Assembly: GCA_943372995.1 (NCBI GenBank) | Contig: CALSAQ010000001.1 | Span: 186,001 to 250,000 of the forward strand | Length of the DNA stretch: 64,000 nt | Direction: 5' to 3' | Origin: CAJBVG01 sp943372995 | GTDB lineage: Bacteria > Bacteroidota > Bacteroidia > Sphingobacteriales > Sphingobacteriaceae | In this document: positions 9,655 through 19,183 of the stretch, one piece after another | Layout of the letters: the number at the start of each line of letters is the position of its first letter | How positions within the stretch are numbered: the stretch's first letter is position 1 | Position numbers and translations under genes: made by a program | Notes under the pieces: generated by a model | The model's input: only the letters and a program-made list of their open reading frames with translations | The model's database searches: none | What the model was told of the DNA's origin: nothing

Positions 9655-9712
9655 ATTAATGTGTTAATGTGTTAATTCGTTAATGTGGTAATAGCTGATA
9701 TGCTAATTAGTT
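9655..9712. repeat. Degenerate 8-bp tandem repeat
   Basis: Variants of TTAATGTG run in tandem at 9657-9690 (TTAATGTG, TTAATTCG, TTAATGTG), followed by related AT-rich sequence that contains the stop codon of the helicase gene (9703-9705). It is part of the short tandem repeat set of this genome, but with no clear inverted arm. Confidence 0.55.
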
Positions 9713-11964
9713 ATAATTCGCAATTTAGCAAATTTTAGTAATAATTGCTTTTTACCTACTTCTTTAAACTGAATGGTTGTTTTTATATCACCAGAGGTGC
9801 CTTCCATTTCTAAAACTGTCCCATAACCAAATTTCTGATGCTCTACATCCATTCCTACCTGTATTTGTTTAGGGTCTGATGGGATGAATTCACCCTCTAC
9901 CACATGGTTATAAGGTTTTGCAAGCGTATTTGTTTGCATAAAGGCCTTAGGTTTACCAGCAATGGTGCTATACGACTGCCTATCTTCGTCGAACGATTGA
10001 CTTGGGGTGTTACTCCTTTGTAGGTAATTTATCTCTAAATACTTAGGGTCTATTTCCTCTAAAAAACGACTAGGATCGCAAGAAATAGGTGAGCCCCATT
10101 TATACCTCGAAACGGCATAGCTTAGAGTTAGCTTTTTTTCAGCTCTGGTAATGGCTACATAAAACAACCTTCTTTCTTCTTCTAAATCTGCTCTCGAATG
10201 TAATGCCATTTGTGATGGGAATAGGTTTTCTTCTAAACCAACAACATAAACATGAGGGAATTCCAAACCTTTTGCCGAATGAATGGTCATTAACGATACC
10301 GTGTCTTTCGAATCTTCGTCGGATTTTTCATCTCCAGTTAGTAATGCAATATCTTGTAAGAATGTTGCTAAACTATGGTCTTCAATATCTTCTCTTTCAG
10401 AAAAGTCTTTAATCCCGTTTAGTAATTCTTGAATATTCTCATAACGATTTAATCCCTCAATGGATTTGTCGTCGTACAGTTCTTTTAACAACCCGCTTTG
10501 TTTTGCAATGTGCGATGCTGCATCGTAAGCATTTTGTTGATGAATAAGCACACTGAAACTTTTTATCATCGTAACAAATTGTTCGATGCTGTTACCCGAT
10601 TTTGCACCAATAAGTTGATTAGCTTGTTCTGCTACCTTCCATAAGCTAGTGTTCTGTTCACCCGCAGCCACTATAAGCTTATCCATGCTAGTTTTTCCGA
10701 TACCACGGATAGGGTAGTTGATTACTCTTTTGAATGCCTCTTCATCGGCATGGTTAGCAGCTAAACGAAAATATGCTATTAGGTCTTTTATCTCCTTACG
10801 TTGATAGAAAGATAAACCTCCGTATATTTTGTAAGGTATATTTAGTTTTCTGAGCGCTTCCTCCATCGCCCTCGATTGAGAGTTGGTTCTGTAAAGAATA
10901 GCAAAGTCGCTATTCATAAGCCCTTTGCTTGCTTTCTCTTGTAAGATAGATTCGGCTACAATTTTTCCTTCTTCATTGTCGGAGAAAGCTTTGTATACTG
11001 CTATTTTATCTCCAGATTCTTTTTGAGAGAAAACGTTCTTTTTTATTTGATCTTGATTTTTTGCAATGACTGAATTGGCAACCTGTACAATATTCTGAGT
11101 AGAACGATAATTTTCTTCGAGCTTAAAGACTTTCAAATCAGGATAGTCTTTTTCAAAGTTTAATATGTTTTGAATGTTTGCCCCTCTAAAAGCATAAATA
11201 CTTTGAGCATCATCGCCCACCACACAAATATTTTGATGTACAGCTACCAGTTTTTTCACAATTAAGTATTGTGAGAAATTGGTATCTTGATACTCATCCA
11301 CCATCACATATTTAAATTTGTGTTGGTATTTATGAAGTACATCTGCGTGCTCGCGAATTAAGATGTTTGTTTTAAAGAGTAAATCGTCGAAGTCCATTGC
11401 ACCTGCACGTTCACATCGATTTTGATACAGGGAATAGATATATCCAATTTTCCCTTTACCCATCGAAAAATCATCTGCTTGAATCTGAGCATTTTCATTG
11501 TACTCTTTAGCAGAAATTAGATTATTTTTTGCACTGGAAATTCGGTGCATCACGTGGTTCACATTGTATGCTTTTTCATCGAGATTTTGCTCTTTAATAA
11601 TACTTTTTAACAAGCTTTTCGCATCGTCCTTATCATAAATGGTAAAGTTGGGAGGAAAGCCAATTTTATCGGCTTCCTGACGAAGGATTCGGGCAAAAAT
11701 AGAGTGGAAGGTACCCGACCAAATATTTTTAGCTTGAGGGCCAACTATGGTAGAAATACGCTGACGCATTTCTGCTGCGGCTTTATTGGTAAATGTAAGG
11801 GCTAATATACTGAAGGGTTCTATCCCATTGTTTATCATGTGAGCAATACGATAAGTAATAACTCTCGTTTTGCCCGAACCCGCACCAGCCACAATCATCA
11901 TGGGGCCATTAAGTGTTTCTACCGCAGCGCGTTGCTGAGGGTTTAATTCATCTAAATAATTCAC
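9703..11964 (-). CDS. UvrD/PcrA-type superfamily I DNA helicase
   Basis: ATP-dependent 3'-5' DNA helicase for repair and removal of replication blocks. All key motifs are visible: Walker A AGAGSGKT (Lys32), Walker B/motif II DEYQDTN (Asp223-Glu224), motif III VVGDDAQSIYAFRGA, motif IV NYRSTQ, and motifs V and VI (MTIHSAKGLEF; VAITRAEKKL). The 753-residue length and the C-terminal tail with a Tudor-like GMDVEHQKFGYGTV segment are those of PcrA/UvrD. The last codons and the stop fall in a repeat (ITN-stop). Confidence 0.93.
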   Translation of the reverse strand: MNYLDELNPQQRAAVETLNGPMMIVAGAGSGKTRVITYRIAHMINNGIEPFSILALTFTNKAAAEMRQRISTIVGPQAKNIWSGTFHSIFARILRQEADKIGFPPNFTIYDKDDAKSLLKSIIKEQNLDEKAYNVNHVMHRISSAKNNLISAKEYNENAQIQADDFSMGKGKIGYIYSLYQNRCERAGAMDFDDLLFKTNILIREHADVLHKYQHKFKYVMVDEYQDTNFSQYLIVKKLVAVHQNICVVGDDAQSIYAFRGANIQNILNFEKDYPDLKVFKLEENYRSTQNIVQVANSVIAKNQDQIKKNVFSQKESGDKIAVYKAFSDNEEGKIVAESILQEKASKGLMNSDFAILYRTNSQSRAMEEALRKLNIPYKIYGGLSFYQRKEIKDLIAYFRLAANHADEEAFKRVINYPIRGIGKTSMDKLIVAAGEQNTSLWKVAEQANQLIGAKSGNSIEQFVTMIKSFSVLIHQQNAYDAASHIAKQSGLLKELYDDKSIEGLNRYENIQELLNGIKDFSEREDIEDHSLATFLQDIALLTGDEKSDEDSKDTVSLMTIHSAKGLEFPHVYVVGLEENLFPSQMALHSRADLEEERRLFYVAITRAEKKLTLSYAVSRYKWGSPISCDPSRFLEEIDPKYLEINYLQRSNTPSQSFDEDRQSYSTIAGKPKAFMQTNTLAKPYNHVVEGEFIPSDPKQIQVGMDVEHQKFGYGTVLEMEGTSGDIKTTIQFKEVGKKQLLLKFAKLRIITN

Positions 11965-12035
11965 AAAATCCCTTTAAATACTATCCAAAAATATAAATAA
12001 ATTAAACAAGTTGGATTACATGTTATAAACTAATT

Positions 12036-13691
12036 TTATTGTAAACCTATTTCTGCCAAGGAGAACTCTTTAAATTTGTTTGCTGGGGCGTTTGTCGTCT
12101 TTTTTTCTCCAAAAATAAATAACCGTTCTTGATTGATCAGACTTGCCGATTTGGGCAGAAAAACTAAATCAGATTTGTTCAAATCCAGAATTTCTTTTTG
12201 CGTTATAGTTGCATCGGGAGTTATTTCAGTAATCACTAGTTTTGCATCCGTATTCTTTTTTAATTTTTTACGTTCTTTATAAGGATCATTATCAAGAGGA
12301 TTATCGATATGGTCGTTATATAGGATATATAAATTATTGTTTTTTATGTATGCATAGTACGAATTGTATTTACCTAAATCTGCAAAAGTTTGTTGATTTT
12401 TTGCAATTTGTGTTGCCCATTTTAATTTGTTATTTATATCCAAATGAAATAAATAAATATTATTACTATGGTATGTTCTATTCCCTACACCCGGTCCTTT
12501 ATAAACATAGTTATTAGCAAGCCTCTGATTAATAAAAAACATTGGTGATCCTTCTGGAAAATAACTCACACTAGTCCTAGTCCCCATAGCATAAGGATAG
12601 GTAGTTGTGTATTTTTCGGTGGTATAGTTTTGTTCAGCTAAAATATAATATTCACCATTATTTGCATAGATAATACCATTTAAAGATAAATTTATTATGC
12701 CATTTCTTTCCGCTGTTTTGTTTCTTGAGACATCATAAAAATAACTAGGTATATCTATGGTAGATTCTGATAGTATTGAATTTGTTTTGGTGTCAATAAT
12801 GATATTTTTAATATAAGAAGTGTACTTATCCCCCTCTTCATCTGTGGAAGCTATAATGTGTAAATTGTTATTTGGATCAACAATTGTAATGTACCTCTCT
12901 ACTTCATATTTTGTATCCAAAGTGAGTACACTTGCTGTATCGTCATCAGAATCTATGGAAATAATTGATAAAAGATTTTTAGGAGCGCCTTTTACCCTAG
13001 ATTCGTTCTCTAATTCCCCAACTATGAATATTTTGCCGTTGTTATTAATCATGTATGTGTTAAACGAGTAGTCATCTTCTTTATGAGGTAAAATAAATTC
13101 TTTTTTCCATATTGGATTGAAATTTCTGTCGAGTATACAGCAATTCATTTTCTTTTTCTTAAAAGATTGTTGAACATCCCAACTTAATATCATTATTTTA
13201 GAAGAGTCAGGAGAATGTTTAACTATTACATTGTGTTTGTTTGATTTAACACTATATTCATTTACTTTTTTAAAATCTTTTTCTACAACTCCTGAATTAG
13301 AAACGCTGTTAGAGAACATATAAGAAACCTTCTTACTTGGATTTACAAATGAACTCAATACGTTCACTTTGTCGTTATATTTATAGATTTCGTAATATTT
13401 GAATTTTGAACTTTGTTTATTCTTTGGAACTTTAAGATGTGTTCTTTTGATTTGATTTAACTCGCTATTGTATAGGAGGTAATCAAGTTTTAAATCAGAA
13501 CTAAATGCTGCTTCAGTAGTTTTTTCTATTACTACTAAATTACTGTCTATATATCCCATAATATTAAAACCTCCAGCACCATTTTTTGCTTTTATTAAAT
13601 TTCCTGCTTTGATGCTATATTGTTGAGCATACAATGGAGAGGAAAGAATCAACATTACCGAAAGAACAATTATATTAAATCTATTTTTCAT
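12036..13691 (-). CDS. Secreted protein of unknown function, 551 residues
   Basis: The start at 13691 is chosen because it gives a clean signal peptide (MKNRFNIIVLSVMLILSSPLYA-QQ); an upstream extension would bury it. The mature part is rich in Asn, Lys, Ser and Tyr with alternating beta-strand-like stretches (for example YEIYKYNDKVNVLSSFVNPS, ILDRNFNPIWKKEFILP), consistent with a beta-propeller or similar all-beta fold in the periplasm. No catalytic motif or T9SS sorting domain was recognised. It is divergent from the outer-membrane-like gene at 13740, with which it may share a control region. Confidence 0.7.
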   Translation of the reverse strand: MKNRFNIIVLSVMLILSSPLYAQQYSIKAGNLIKAKNGAGGFNIMGYIDSNLVVIEKTTEAAFSSDLKLDYLLYNSELNQIKRTHLKVPKNKQSSKFKYYEIYKYNDKVNVLSSFVNPSKKVSYMFSNSVSNSGVVEKDFKKVNEYSVKSNKHNVIVKHSPDSSKIMILSWDVQQSFKKKKMNCCILDRNFNPIWKKEFILPHKEDDYSFNTYMINNNGKIFIVGELENESRVKGAPKNLLSIISIDSDDDTASVLTLDTKYEVERYITIVDPNNNLHIIASTDEEGDKYTSYIKNIIIDTKTNSILSESTIDIPSYFYDVSRNKTAERNGIINLSLNGIIYANNGEYYILAEQNYTTEKYTTTYPYAMGTRTSVSYFPEGSPMFFINQRLANNYVYKGPGVGNRTYHSNNIYLFHLDINNKLKWATQIAKNQQTFADLGKYNSYYAYIKNNNLYILYNDHIDNPLDNDPYKERKKLKKNTDAKLVITEITPDATITQKEILDLNKSDLVFLPKSASLINQERLFIFGEKKTTNAPANKFKEFSLAEIGLQ

Positions 13692-13693
13692 AT

Positions 13694-13701
13694 TACCTTT
13701 G
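13694..13701 (+). promoter_or_regulatory. Bacteroidota -7 box
   Basis: TACCTTTG matches the Bacteroidota primary sigma factor -7 consensus TAnnTTTG exactly and lies 38 bp upstream of the ATG at 13740. No convincing -33 TTG was found at the usual distance. Confidence 0.5.
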
Positions 13702-13739
13702 CAACTTATATTTTTTTTGACGGTAATAATAATGCATTT

Positions 13740-14480
13740 ATGGAACAAAACAATGGAGTGCTTAAATATTTATTCTTATTCATTGCAGTTATGTTATTAA
13801 ATAATGTTTATGCTAAAAACAGTAATAAATACTCATCAACATCAAAAAACGAAAAAACAAGCGATACTACAAACACAATACCTTTTGAATTTGAAACCTT
13901 TGAGCAAACAAAATTTATGTTGGCATTTAAAGTTGAGCCTACTTTATTAATTGCAGGAGATTTCCCTGTGTATGTAGAATATAAATTAAATAATAAGTAT
14001 AGTATAGAATTAGGACTTGGCTTTACTTCCTATGAGTTGAACAATTTCGATGCGAATAGTGCTCACTACGTATCACTTCTAGAAAGTCAGCAAGATCCCA
14101 ATCCTGGTTACAGCATCAGATTGGCTCCTCGTATGTATTTTCCTTCTTTTGATGCAGCAATTTCTGGATTGTATCTAAGTCCTGAGCTTATGATAAGAAA
14201 ATATAATACGCTTTGGGAGTATTCCAGTACAAACGCTCAAAAAGATTACAAATGGCTAAAAAGCAATCAAACAGGTATTAATCTGTTATTTGGGTACCAA
14301 AGATTTTTAAACGACTATATTTTATTAAATGTTTATAGTGGATATAGTTATAGAATAGACAATAACAATGTGCTAATCCCTGCAAATAATGGAGTCTTTG
14401 ATGGCAAATCAAGAGATGAACAAGAAATTAGGCATAGATTTTTATTTGGAGTAAAATTGGGTTTGTGTATTCAGAAATAA
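13740..14480 (+). CDS. Probable outer-membrane beta-barrel protein, 246 residues
   Basis: The start at 13740 gives a signal peptide (YLFLFIAVMLLNNVYA) and fits the -7 box at 13694. After a Ser/Thr/Lys-rich linker, the mature protein shows alternating hydrophobic/polar strands with aromatic girdle residues and glycine turns (VEYKLNNKYSIELGLGFTSY, NLLFGYQRFLNDYILLNVY), and ends in a strand-like FLFGVKLGLCIQK. This is the pattern of a small DUF3575-like outer-membrane barrel. Ligand and role are unknown. The upstream 120 bases overlap the divergent gene's start region, so longer reading frames there are not real. Confidence 0.7.
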   Translation: MEQNNGVLKYLFLFIAVMLLNNVYAKNSNKYSSTSKNEKTSDTTNTIPFEFETFEQTKFMLAFKVEPTLLIAGDFPVYVEYKLNNKYSIELGLGFTSYELNNFDANSAHYVSLLESQQDPNPGYSIRLAPRMYFPSFDAAISGLYLSPELMIRKYNTLWEYSSTNAQKDYKWLKSNQTGINLLFGYQRFLNDYILLNVYSGYSYRIDNNNVLIPANNGVFDGKSRDEQEIRHRFLFGVKLGLCIQK

Positions 14481-14490
14481 GCTTTTCTAT

Positions 14491-14498
14491 TATATTTG
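14491..14498 (+). promoter_or_regulatory. Bacteroidota -7 box close to the start codon
   Basis: TATATTTG fits TAnnTTTG and ends only 7 bases before the ATG of the dipeptidase gene (14506). Transcription would begin at or next to the start codon, giving a leaderless or nearly leaderless message. Confidence 0.55.
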
Positions 14499-14505
14499 CC
14501 ATATT

Positions 14506-15894
14506 ATGGAACATATCAACAATTATATTACTACTCATAAAGACCGTTTTTTAAACGAGCTTCTAGATTTTTTAAGAATCCCTTCTATCAGTGCCGATTC
14601 TGCTTACAGTGCAGATGTGATGAAAACGGCCGAATTTGTTAAGGAAAAACTTATTGCAGCAGGTGCTGATAAAGTAGAGGTATGCCCTACAGCCGGTTAC
14701 CCTATTGTTTATGGAGAGAAAATGATCGATCCATCTTTACCTACTGTTTTAGTATACGGTCATTACGACGTGCAACCAGCTACTCCTTTGGAGTTATGGG
14801 AAACACCTCCGTTCGAACCAACTATCCGTAAAACTTCTATACACCCCGATGGTGCAATATTTGCCCGTGGTGCTTGTGATGATAAAGGCCAAGTATACAT
14901 GCACATCAAAGCATTTGAATTGATGATGCAAACCAATACTTTGGCATGTAATGTGAAATTTATGATTGAAGGGGAAGAAGAAGTAGGTTCTTCTAATCTT
15001 GGCATCTTCGTTAAAGCAAACAAAGAAAGATTAAAAGCTGATGTGGTGTTAATTTCAGATACTTCAATTATTGCTAACGATACTCCTTCTATCGATTGTG
15101 GATTAAGAGGATTGAGTTATGTAGAAGTAGAAGTAACAGGACCTAACCGCGATTTACATTCGGGAGTTTATGGTGGTGCTGTTGCTAATCCAATAAATAT
15201 CTTATCTAAAATGATTGCTTCTATGCACGATGAAAACAATCATATCACCATCCCTGGTTTTTATGATGATGTGTTAGAAGTATCTGCTCAAGATCGTGCC
15301 GAGATGGCTAAAACTCCTTTCGATTTAGAAGAATATAAAAAAGACTTAAATGTTGGTGATGTATGGGGTGAAAAAGGTTTCTCTTCTATTGAAAGAACAG
15401 GTATTCGTCCGACTTTAGATGTAAACGGTATTTGGGGTGGTTATACAGGCGAGGGTGCAAAAACAGTTTTGCCTTCGAAAGCTTTTGCTAAAATATCAAT
15501 GCGTTTAGTACCTAACCAAACCTCTGATAAAATTACAGAGATATTTAAAAAACATTTCGAATCAATTGCCCCTGCTTCAGTTAAAGTAGAAGTTCGTCCT
15601 CATCATGGTGGTGAACCTGTACTTACACCTACAGATTCTATCGCATTTAAAGCAGCTAGCAAAGCAATGGAAGAAACATATGGTAAAAAACCAATACCAA
15701 CAAGAGGTGGTGGAAGTATTCCAATTGTAGCTTTATTCGAAAAAGAACTCGGATTAAAATCGGTGCTAATGGGATTTGGTTTAGATTCAGATGCATTGCA
15801 CTCACCAAACGAACATTATGGTTTGTTTAATTATTACAAAGGCATAGAAACAATTCCTTTGTTTCATCGGTACTTCGCAGACCTTTCAAAATAG
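14506..15894 (+). CDS. M20-family metallodipeptidase
   Basis: Two-zinc peptidase of the carnosinase/CNDP-like branch that cleaves dipeptides in the cytosol. The metal ligand motif YGHYDVQPA and the following GACDDKGQVYMH give the first His and the bridging Asp; the general base pair is in IEGEEEVGSSNL; a further ligand is in LISDTS; the late ALHSPNEHYG supplies the last His. The 462-residue length and the lid domain in the middle (with HSGVYGGAVANP) are as expected. A 54-bp perfect-looking repeat hairpin follows the stop. Confidence 0.9.
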   Translation: MEHINNYITTHKDRFLNELLDFLRIPSISADSAYSADVMKTAEFVKEKLIAAGADKVEVCPTAGYPIVYGEKMIDPSLPTVLVYGHYDVQPATPLELWETPPFEPTIRKTSIHPDGAIFARGACDDKGQVYMHIKAFELMMQTNTLACNVKFMIEGEEEVGSSNLGIFVKANKERLKADVVLISDTSIIANDTPSIDCGLRGLSYVEVEVTGPNRDLHSGVYGGAVANPINILSKMIASMHDENNHITIPGFYDDVLEVSAQDRAEMAKTPFDLEEYKKDLNVGDVWGEKGFSSIERTGIRPTLDVNGIWGGYTGEGAKTVLPSKAFAKISMRLVPNQTSDKITEIFKKHFESIAPASVKVEVRPHHGGEPVLTPTDSIAFKAASKAMEETYGKKPIPTRGGGSIPIVALFEKELGLKSVLMGFGLDSDALHSPNEHYGLFNYYKGIETIPLFHRYFADLSK

Positions 15895-15895
15895 T

Positions 15896-15968
15896 AGCTG
15901 GTGACTGGTGACTGGTGAATAGTGACTAGTGACTAGTACCAGTCACTAGTCACTATTCACCAGTTACT
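15896..15968. repeat. Heptad repeat palindrome between convergent genes
   Basis: Tandem GGTGACT/AGTGACT units run into their own reverse complement. The arms 15911-15937 and 15938-15964 are 27 bases each with one mismatch and no spacer, so a 54-bp hairpin could extrude. It separates two convergent genes and overlaps the last codons of the minus-strand gene. Confidence 0.85.
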
Positions 15969-16575
15969 ATTTTGCGTATATCAACGGCAATCTCCACTTA
16001 AAGTAAAAAGCACATATTCTTATTAAACCTATAGCAATACCAGCAATCCATCCTGTGGTACCTTCATCTACACCTAGGTATAAGCAACAAAAGAAAATAA
16101 TACCTCCCGCAATGCATGCTGATGCATAGATATCCTTTCTGAATACATAAGGAATCTCATTTAAAATTACATCACGTATAATACCTCCAAAGCATCCTGT
16201 TACGGTTCCTAATGCAATACATACAATGGGGTGTAAATTAAAACTTATGCCTTTGGATATAGCTACTATACAAAACACAGCTAAACCTACAGTGTCGAAC
16301 CAGAATAACACTTTCGATAATCGCATTAATTTAGGTAAGAAGAATAGAGCAACTAAATAAGTGATGGATATAGTAACAATAATTTGTAAATCGAGTATCC
16401 AAGCTACAGGCAAACTCCCAATTAATAAATCTCTTATTGTTCCGCCTCCAATAGCAGTTACAAATGTGATGATTAATACTCCAAATACATCCAATCTCTT
16501 TTGCATAGCAGAGTATGCACCCGAAAATGCAAATGCAATAGTGCCTAGTATTTCAATGATGTCTATTAATCTCAT
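15967..16575 (-). CDS. TRIC-like channel/UPF0126 family membrane protein
   Basis: 202 residues with about seven hydrophobic helices and the internal duplication typical of UPF0126 (YadS/YicG): the glycine-rich AIGGGTIRDLLIG and its second copy GCFGGIIRDVIL. Structural work on prokaryotic TRIC channels places this family among trimeric potassium-selective channels; the physiological substrate here is not shown. It is divergent from the DUF255 gene, with a repeat hairpin between the two starts. Confidence 0.9.
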   Translation of the reverse strand: MRLIDIIEILGTIAFAFSGAYSAMQKRLDVFGVLIITFVTAIGGGTIRDLLIGSLPVAWILDLQIIVTISITYLVALFFLPKLMRLSKVLFWFDTVGLAVFCIVAISKGISFNLHPIVCIALGTVTGCFGGIIRDVILNEIPYVFRKDIYASACIAGGIIFFCCLYLGVDEGTTGWIAGIAIGLIRICAFYFKWRLPLIYAK

Positions 16576-16651
16576 GGTTGAGTTGTGAATTGTGAGTTAA
16601 ATTATTTAATCATTAAATTTACAACTCACAATTCACAATTCACAACTCAAA
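16576..16651. repeat. Heptad repeat hairpin between divergent start codons
   Basis: The left arm TTGAGTTGTGAATTGTGAG (16578-16596) has its reverse complement in the right arm (16623-16650), and the loop holds AAATT...AATTT. Unlike other copies it separates two divergently transcribed genes, ending three bases before an ATG. It therefore cannot be a simple terminator for either neighbour. Confidence 0.8.
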
Positions 16652-16653
16652 TA

Positions 16654-18669
16654 ATGAATCGTCTCCACAAAGAAAGCTCGCCATACTTATTGCAACATGC
16701 CAACAATCCTGTCGATTGGTATCCTTGGGGAAACGAAGCATTAGAAAAAGCAAAGAAAGAGAACAAGCTAATAGTAGTTAGCATTGGGTACTCTGCTTGT
16801 CATTGGTGCCATGTAATGGAACACGAATCTTTCGAAGACAACGAAGTTGCTGAAGTGATGAATGCGCTTTATATAAACATAAAAGTGGATAGAGAAGAGC
16901 GCCCAGATATAGATCAAATATACATGTCGGCTCTGCAACTCATGAATGGAACAGGAGGATGGCCACTAAATTGTATTTTACTTCCTGATGGTCGCCCAGT
17001 ATATGGTGGAACTTACTTCAGAAAAAACGATTGGATTAATATACTTTCGAACATTGCGGCATTGTATAGAAACAAACCCCAGGAGTTACTCGATTATGCT
17101 GATAAATTAATTGAAGGTGTGCGTAAGATGGAATTCATTTCGGAGAAGTCGAATGAAAAAGAGATACCCAATGATTTTCTAACAAAGCACCTCGAGAATT
17201 GGATGAGGTTTTTAGACTTAGAAAATGGTGGAACAGCAGGAGCACCAAAGTTCCCAGTACCGTGTAACCTCCAGTTTTTATTAGCCTATCAGCATTTTTA
17301 TCCTCAAAATGTATTGGAATATTATCTTCACAATACTTTGCATAGAATTGCCAGAGGTGGAATTTACGATCAAGTAGGAGGTGGGATTTATAGATATTCT
17401 GTAGATGGAATTTGGAAGATTCCTCATTTCGAAAAAATGCTTTACGATCAAGCTCAGATGATTAGTTTATATGCTGAAGCATATTCGAAATTCAAAACAC
17501 CTTTGTATTTAAAAACTTTAACAACCCTTATCGATTTTTGTAATACAGAGTTATATAATTCAGTAGATCATTCCTATTATTCGGCTCTCGATGCCGACTC
17601 AGAAGGAGTAGAGGGTAAATATTATTGTTATACTCTTACTGAACTTTATGAAGTATTGGGCGATGATGCAGAATTATTTGCAGAATATTTTCAGTGTACA
17701 GAAGAAGGAAATTTTGAACACGGGCTTAATAATTTATTTATGTTAACTGGCAGAGAAGCTTTCTTCGAAAAACATCACTTAACAGAAAATGAGTGGGAGC
17801 AAAGGGTTCGTTTTTCTATAGATAAATTATTTGTTTACAGACAAAATCGTGTTCGTCCGGGTTTAGATGATAAACAATTATGTGCCTGGAACGCCTTAAT
17901 GATAAAGGGTTTGTGCGACGCATATAAAGCAACGTCAAATCAAAAGTATATGCAACAAGCAATGAAATCGATGGATTTCATCATCGATAAATTGTATGTA
18001 GAGGGTCAGTTATACAGAAATTATAAAAATAGTAAGGCTACAGTACACGCATTTCTCGACGATTATGCCTTTGCTATACAAGCACTCATAGCAGTTTATG
18101 AAATTAGTGCAAACAGTAAATATTTATTTGCAGCAAAAGAATTTACAGAAAAAGTTATCGAACAGTTTTATGATGAACAGTCGGGTTTGTTTTGGTACAC
18201 CTCATCAAATGCAGAAGAACTAGTTGCGCGTAAACAGGAGTATTACGATAGTGTTATTCCTTCATCAAATGCTATAATGCTTATGAATTTGAAAAAAATA
18301 GCCAGTTATTTTACAGCTATTCAACTTTTCGATATTGCAGAACAGATGATGTTTACCATGTTGCCTTTAATGAATAAATATCCCCCGTCATTTTCAGTTT
18401 GGGCAAGAAGTGTGCTTATGCATCAATTGGAAGAAAAAGAACTCGTAATAATAGGGGCAAAGGCAGAAGAGTACTATATCGAATTAGCTAAAAACTATTT
18501 GCCAAATGTTTACATGGTGTACTCCATAAATGAACAAAATTTAGATTTGTTTGCAGATAGATATAAAGAGAACGATACTTTACTCTACGTGTGTAAAAAT
18601 AAGTCGTGTTTGTTGCCTGTAAACAAAGTGGAGCTTGCGCTTCAACAAATTTCTAATAATATGTCTTAA
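16654..18669 (+). CDS. DUF255 thioredoxin-domain protein (YyaL/SPATA20 type)
   Basis: The start at 16654 gives MNRLHKESSPYLLQHANNPV, the invariant beginning of this family; an upstream extension is only repeat sequence. The N-terminal DUF255 domain is thioredoxin-like with a C-x-x-C site in SACHWCHVM (Cys49, Cys52) and WPLNCILLPDG. The rest is an (alpha/alpha)6 barrel related to N-acylglucosamine epimerases/glycosidases (GGIYDQVGGGIYRYSVD, PHFEKMLYDQAQ). The 671-residue length is normal. The exact function is unknown; redox or sugar roles have been proposed for relatives. Confidence 0.9.
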   Translation: MNRLHKESSPYLLQHANNPVDWYPWGNEALEKAKKENKLIVVSIGYSACHWCHVMEHESFEDNEVAEVMNALYINIKVDREERPDIDQIYMSALQLMNGTGGWPLNCILLPDGRPVYGGTYFRKNDWINILSNIAALYRNKPQELLDYADKLIEGVRKMEFISEKSNEKEIPNDFLTKHLENWMRFLDLENGGTAGAPKFPVPCNLQFLLAYQHFYPQNVLEYYLHNTLHRIARGGIYDQVGGGIYRYSVDGIWKIPHFEKMLYDQAQMISLYAEAYSKFKTPLYLKTLTTLIDFCNTELYNSVDHSYYSALDADSEGVEGKYYCYTLTELYEVLGDDAELFAEYFQCTEEGNFEHGLNNLFMLTGREAFFEKHHLTENEWEQRVRFSIDKLFVYRQNRVRPGLDDKQLCAWNALMIKGLCDAYKATSNQKYMQQAMKSMDFIIDKLYVEGQLYRNYKNSKATVHAFLDDYAFAIQALIAVYEISANSKYLFAAKEFTEKVIEQFYDEQSGLFWYTSSNAEELVARKQEYYDSVIPSSNAIMLMNLKKIASYFTAIQLFDIAEQMMFTMLPLMNKYPPSFSVWARSVLMHQLEEKELVIIGAKAEEYYIELAKNYLPNVYMVYSINEQNLDLFADRYKENDTLLYVCKNKSCLLPVNKVELALQQISNNMS

Positions 18670-19183
18670 TGAATAGATAATCGGGATCCATTCCTTTTAC
18701 ATCTTGTTTGCTGTAAACAGAATAATAACGACCAATTTCCCATTCAATAATTTTTACAGATTCATAAAGATTGTTGGTGTTTCTGAAATATATTCGAACG
18801 TGTGTTGGAGAATTTAACAATCCAGTAATTTCAACATATTGAATAGGAAGATGTTCATCCTTTGAGATGAATCTCGTTTTTCCATTGTATTCTTTAGAAA
18901 CGAATGAATTTTGCCATGCTGGTTTGTTAAGATCGAATTCTAAAAAACTCAGAATATCATTTTTTACATCTTCAACAGAGATCGTTCCCTTTTCAATTTT
19001 CTCTTCACTATAACTAACCCATTTTACGGCCGAATCAACACTGGCTAGTCCAGCGTTTACCTCATTGTAAATTATTTCATCTAATGAAAAAGGATAGTAT
19101 TTAATTTTCTCTGTTGTGTTTTTTTCTTTGTTTGTACAAGAAATTAAAGAAACAGAAAAACAAATTAGTAGAATATATCTCAT
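18653..19183 (-). CDS. Small lipoprotein of unknown function
   Basis: 176 residues starting MRYILLICFSVSLISC, a type II signal peptide with the lipobox Cys16, followed by a charged linker. The mature part has alternating polar and hydrophobic stretches without a recognised domain. The start overlaps the stop of gpmI (TAATG on the minus strand at 19181-19185), so it is translated with that gene. Its 3' end overlaps the DUF255 gene on the other strand by 17 bases. Confidence 0.75.
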   Translation of the reverse strand: MRYILLICFSVSLISCTNKEKNTTEKIKYYPFSLDEIIYNEVNAGLASVDSAVKWVSYSEEKIEKGTISVEDVKNDILSFLEFDLNKPAWQNSFVSKEYNGKTRFISKDEHLPIQYVEITGLLNSPTHVRIYFRNTNNLYESVKIIEWEIGRYYSVYSKQDVKGMDPDYLFIKTYY

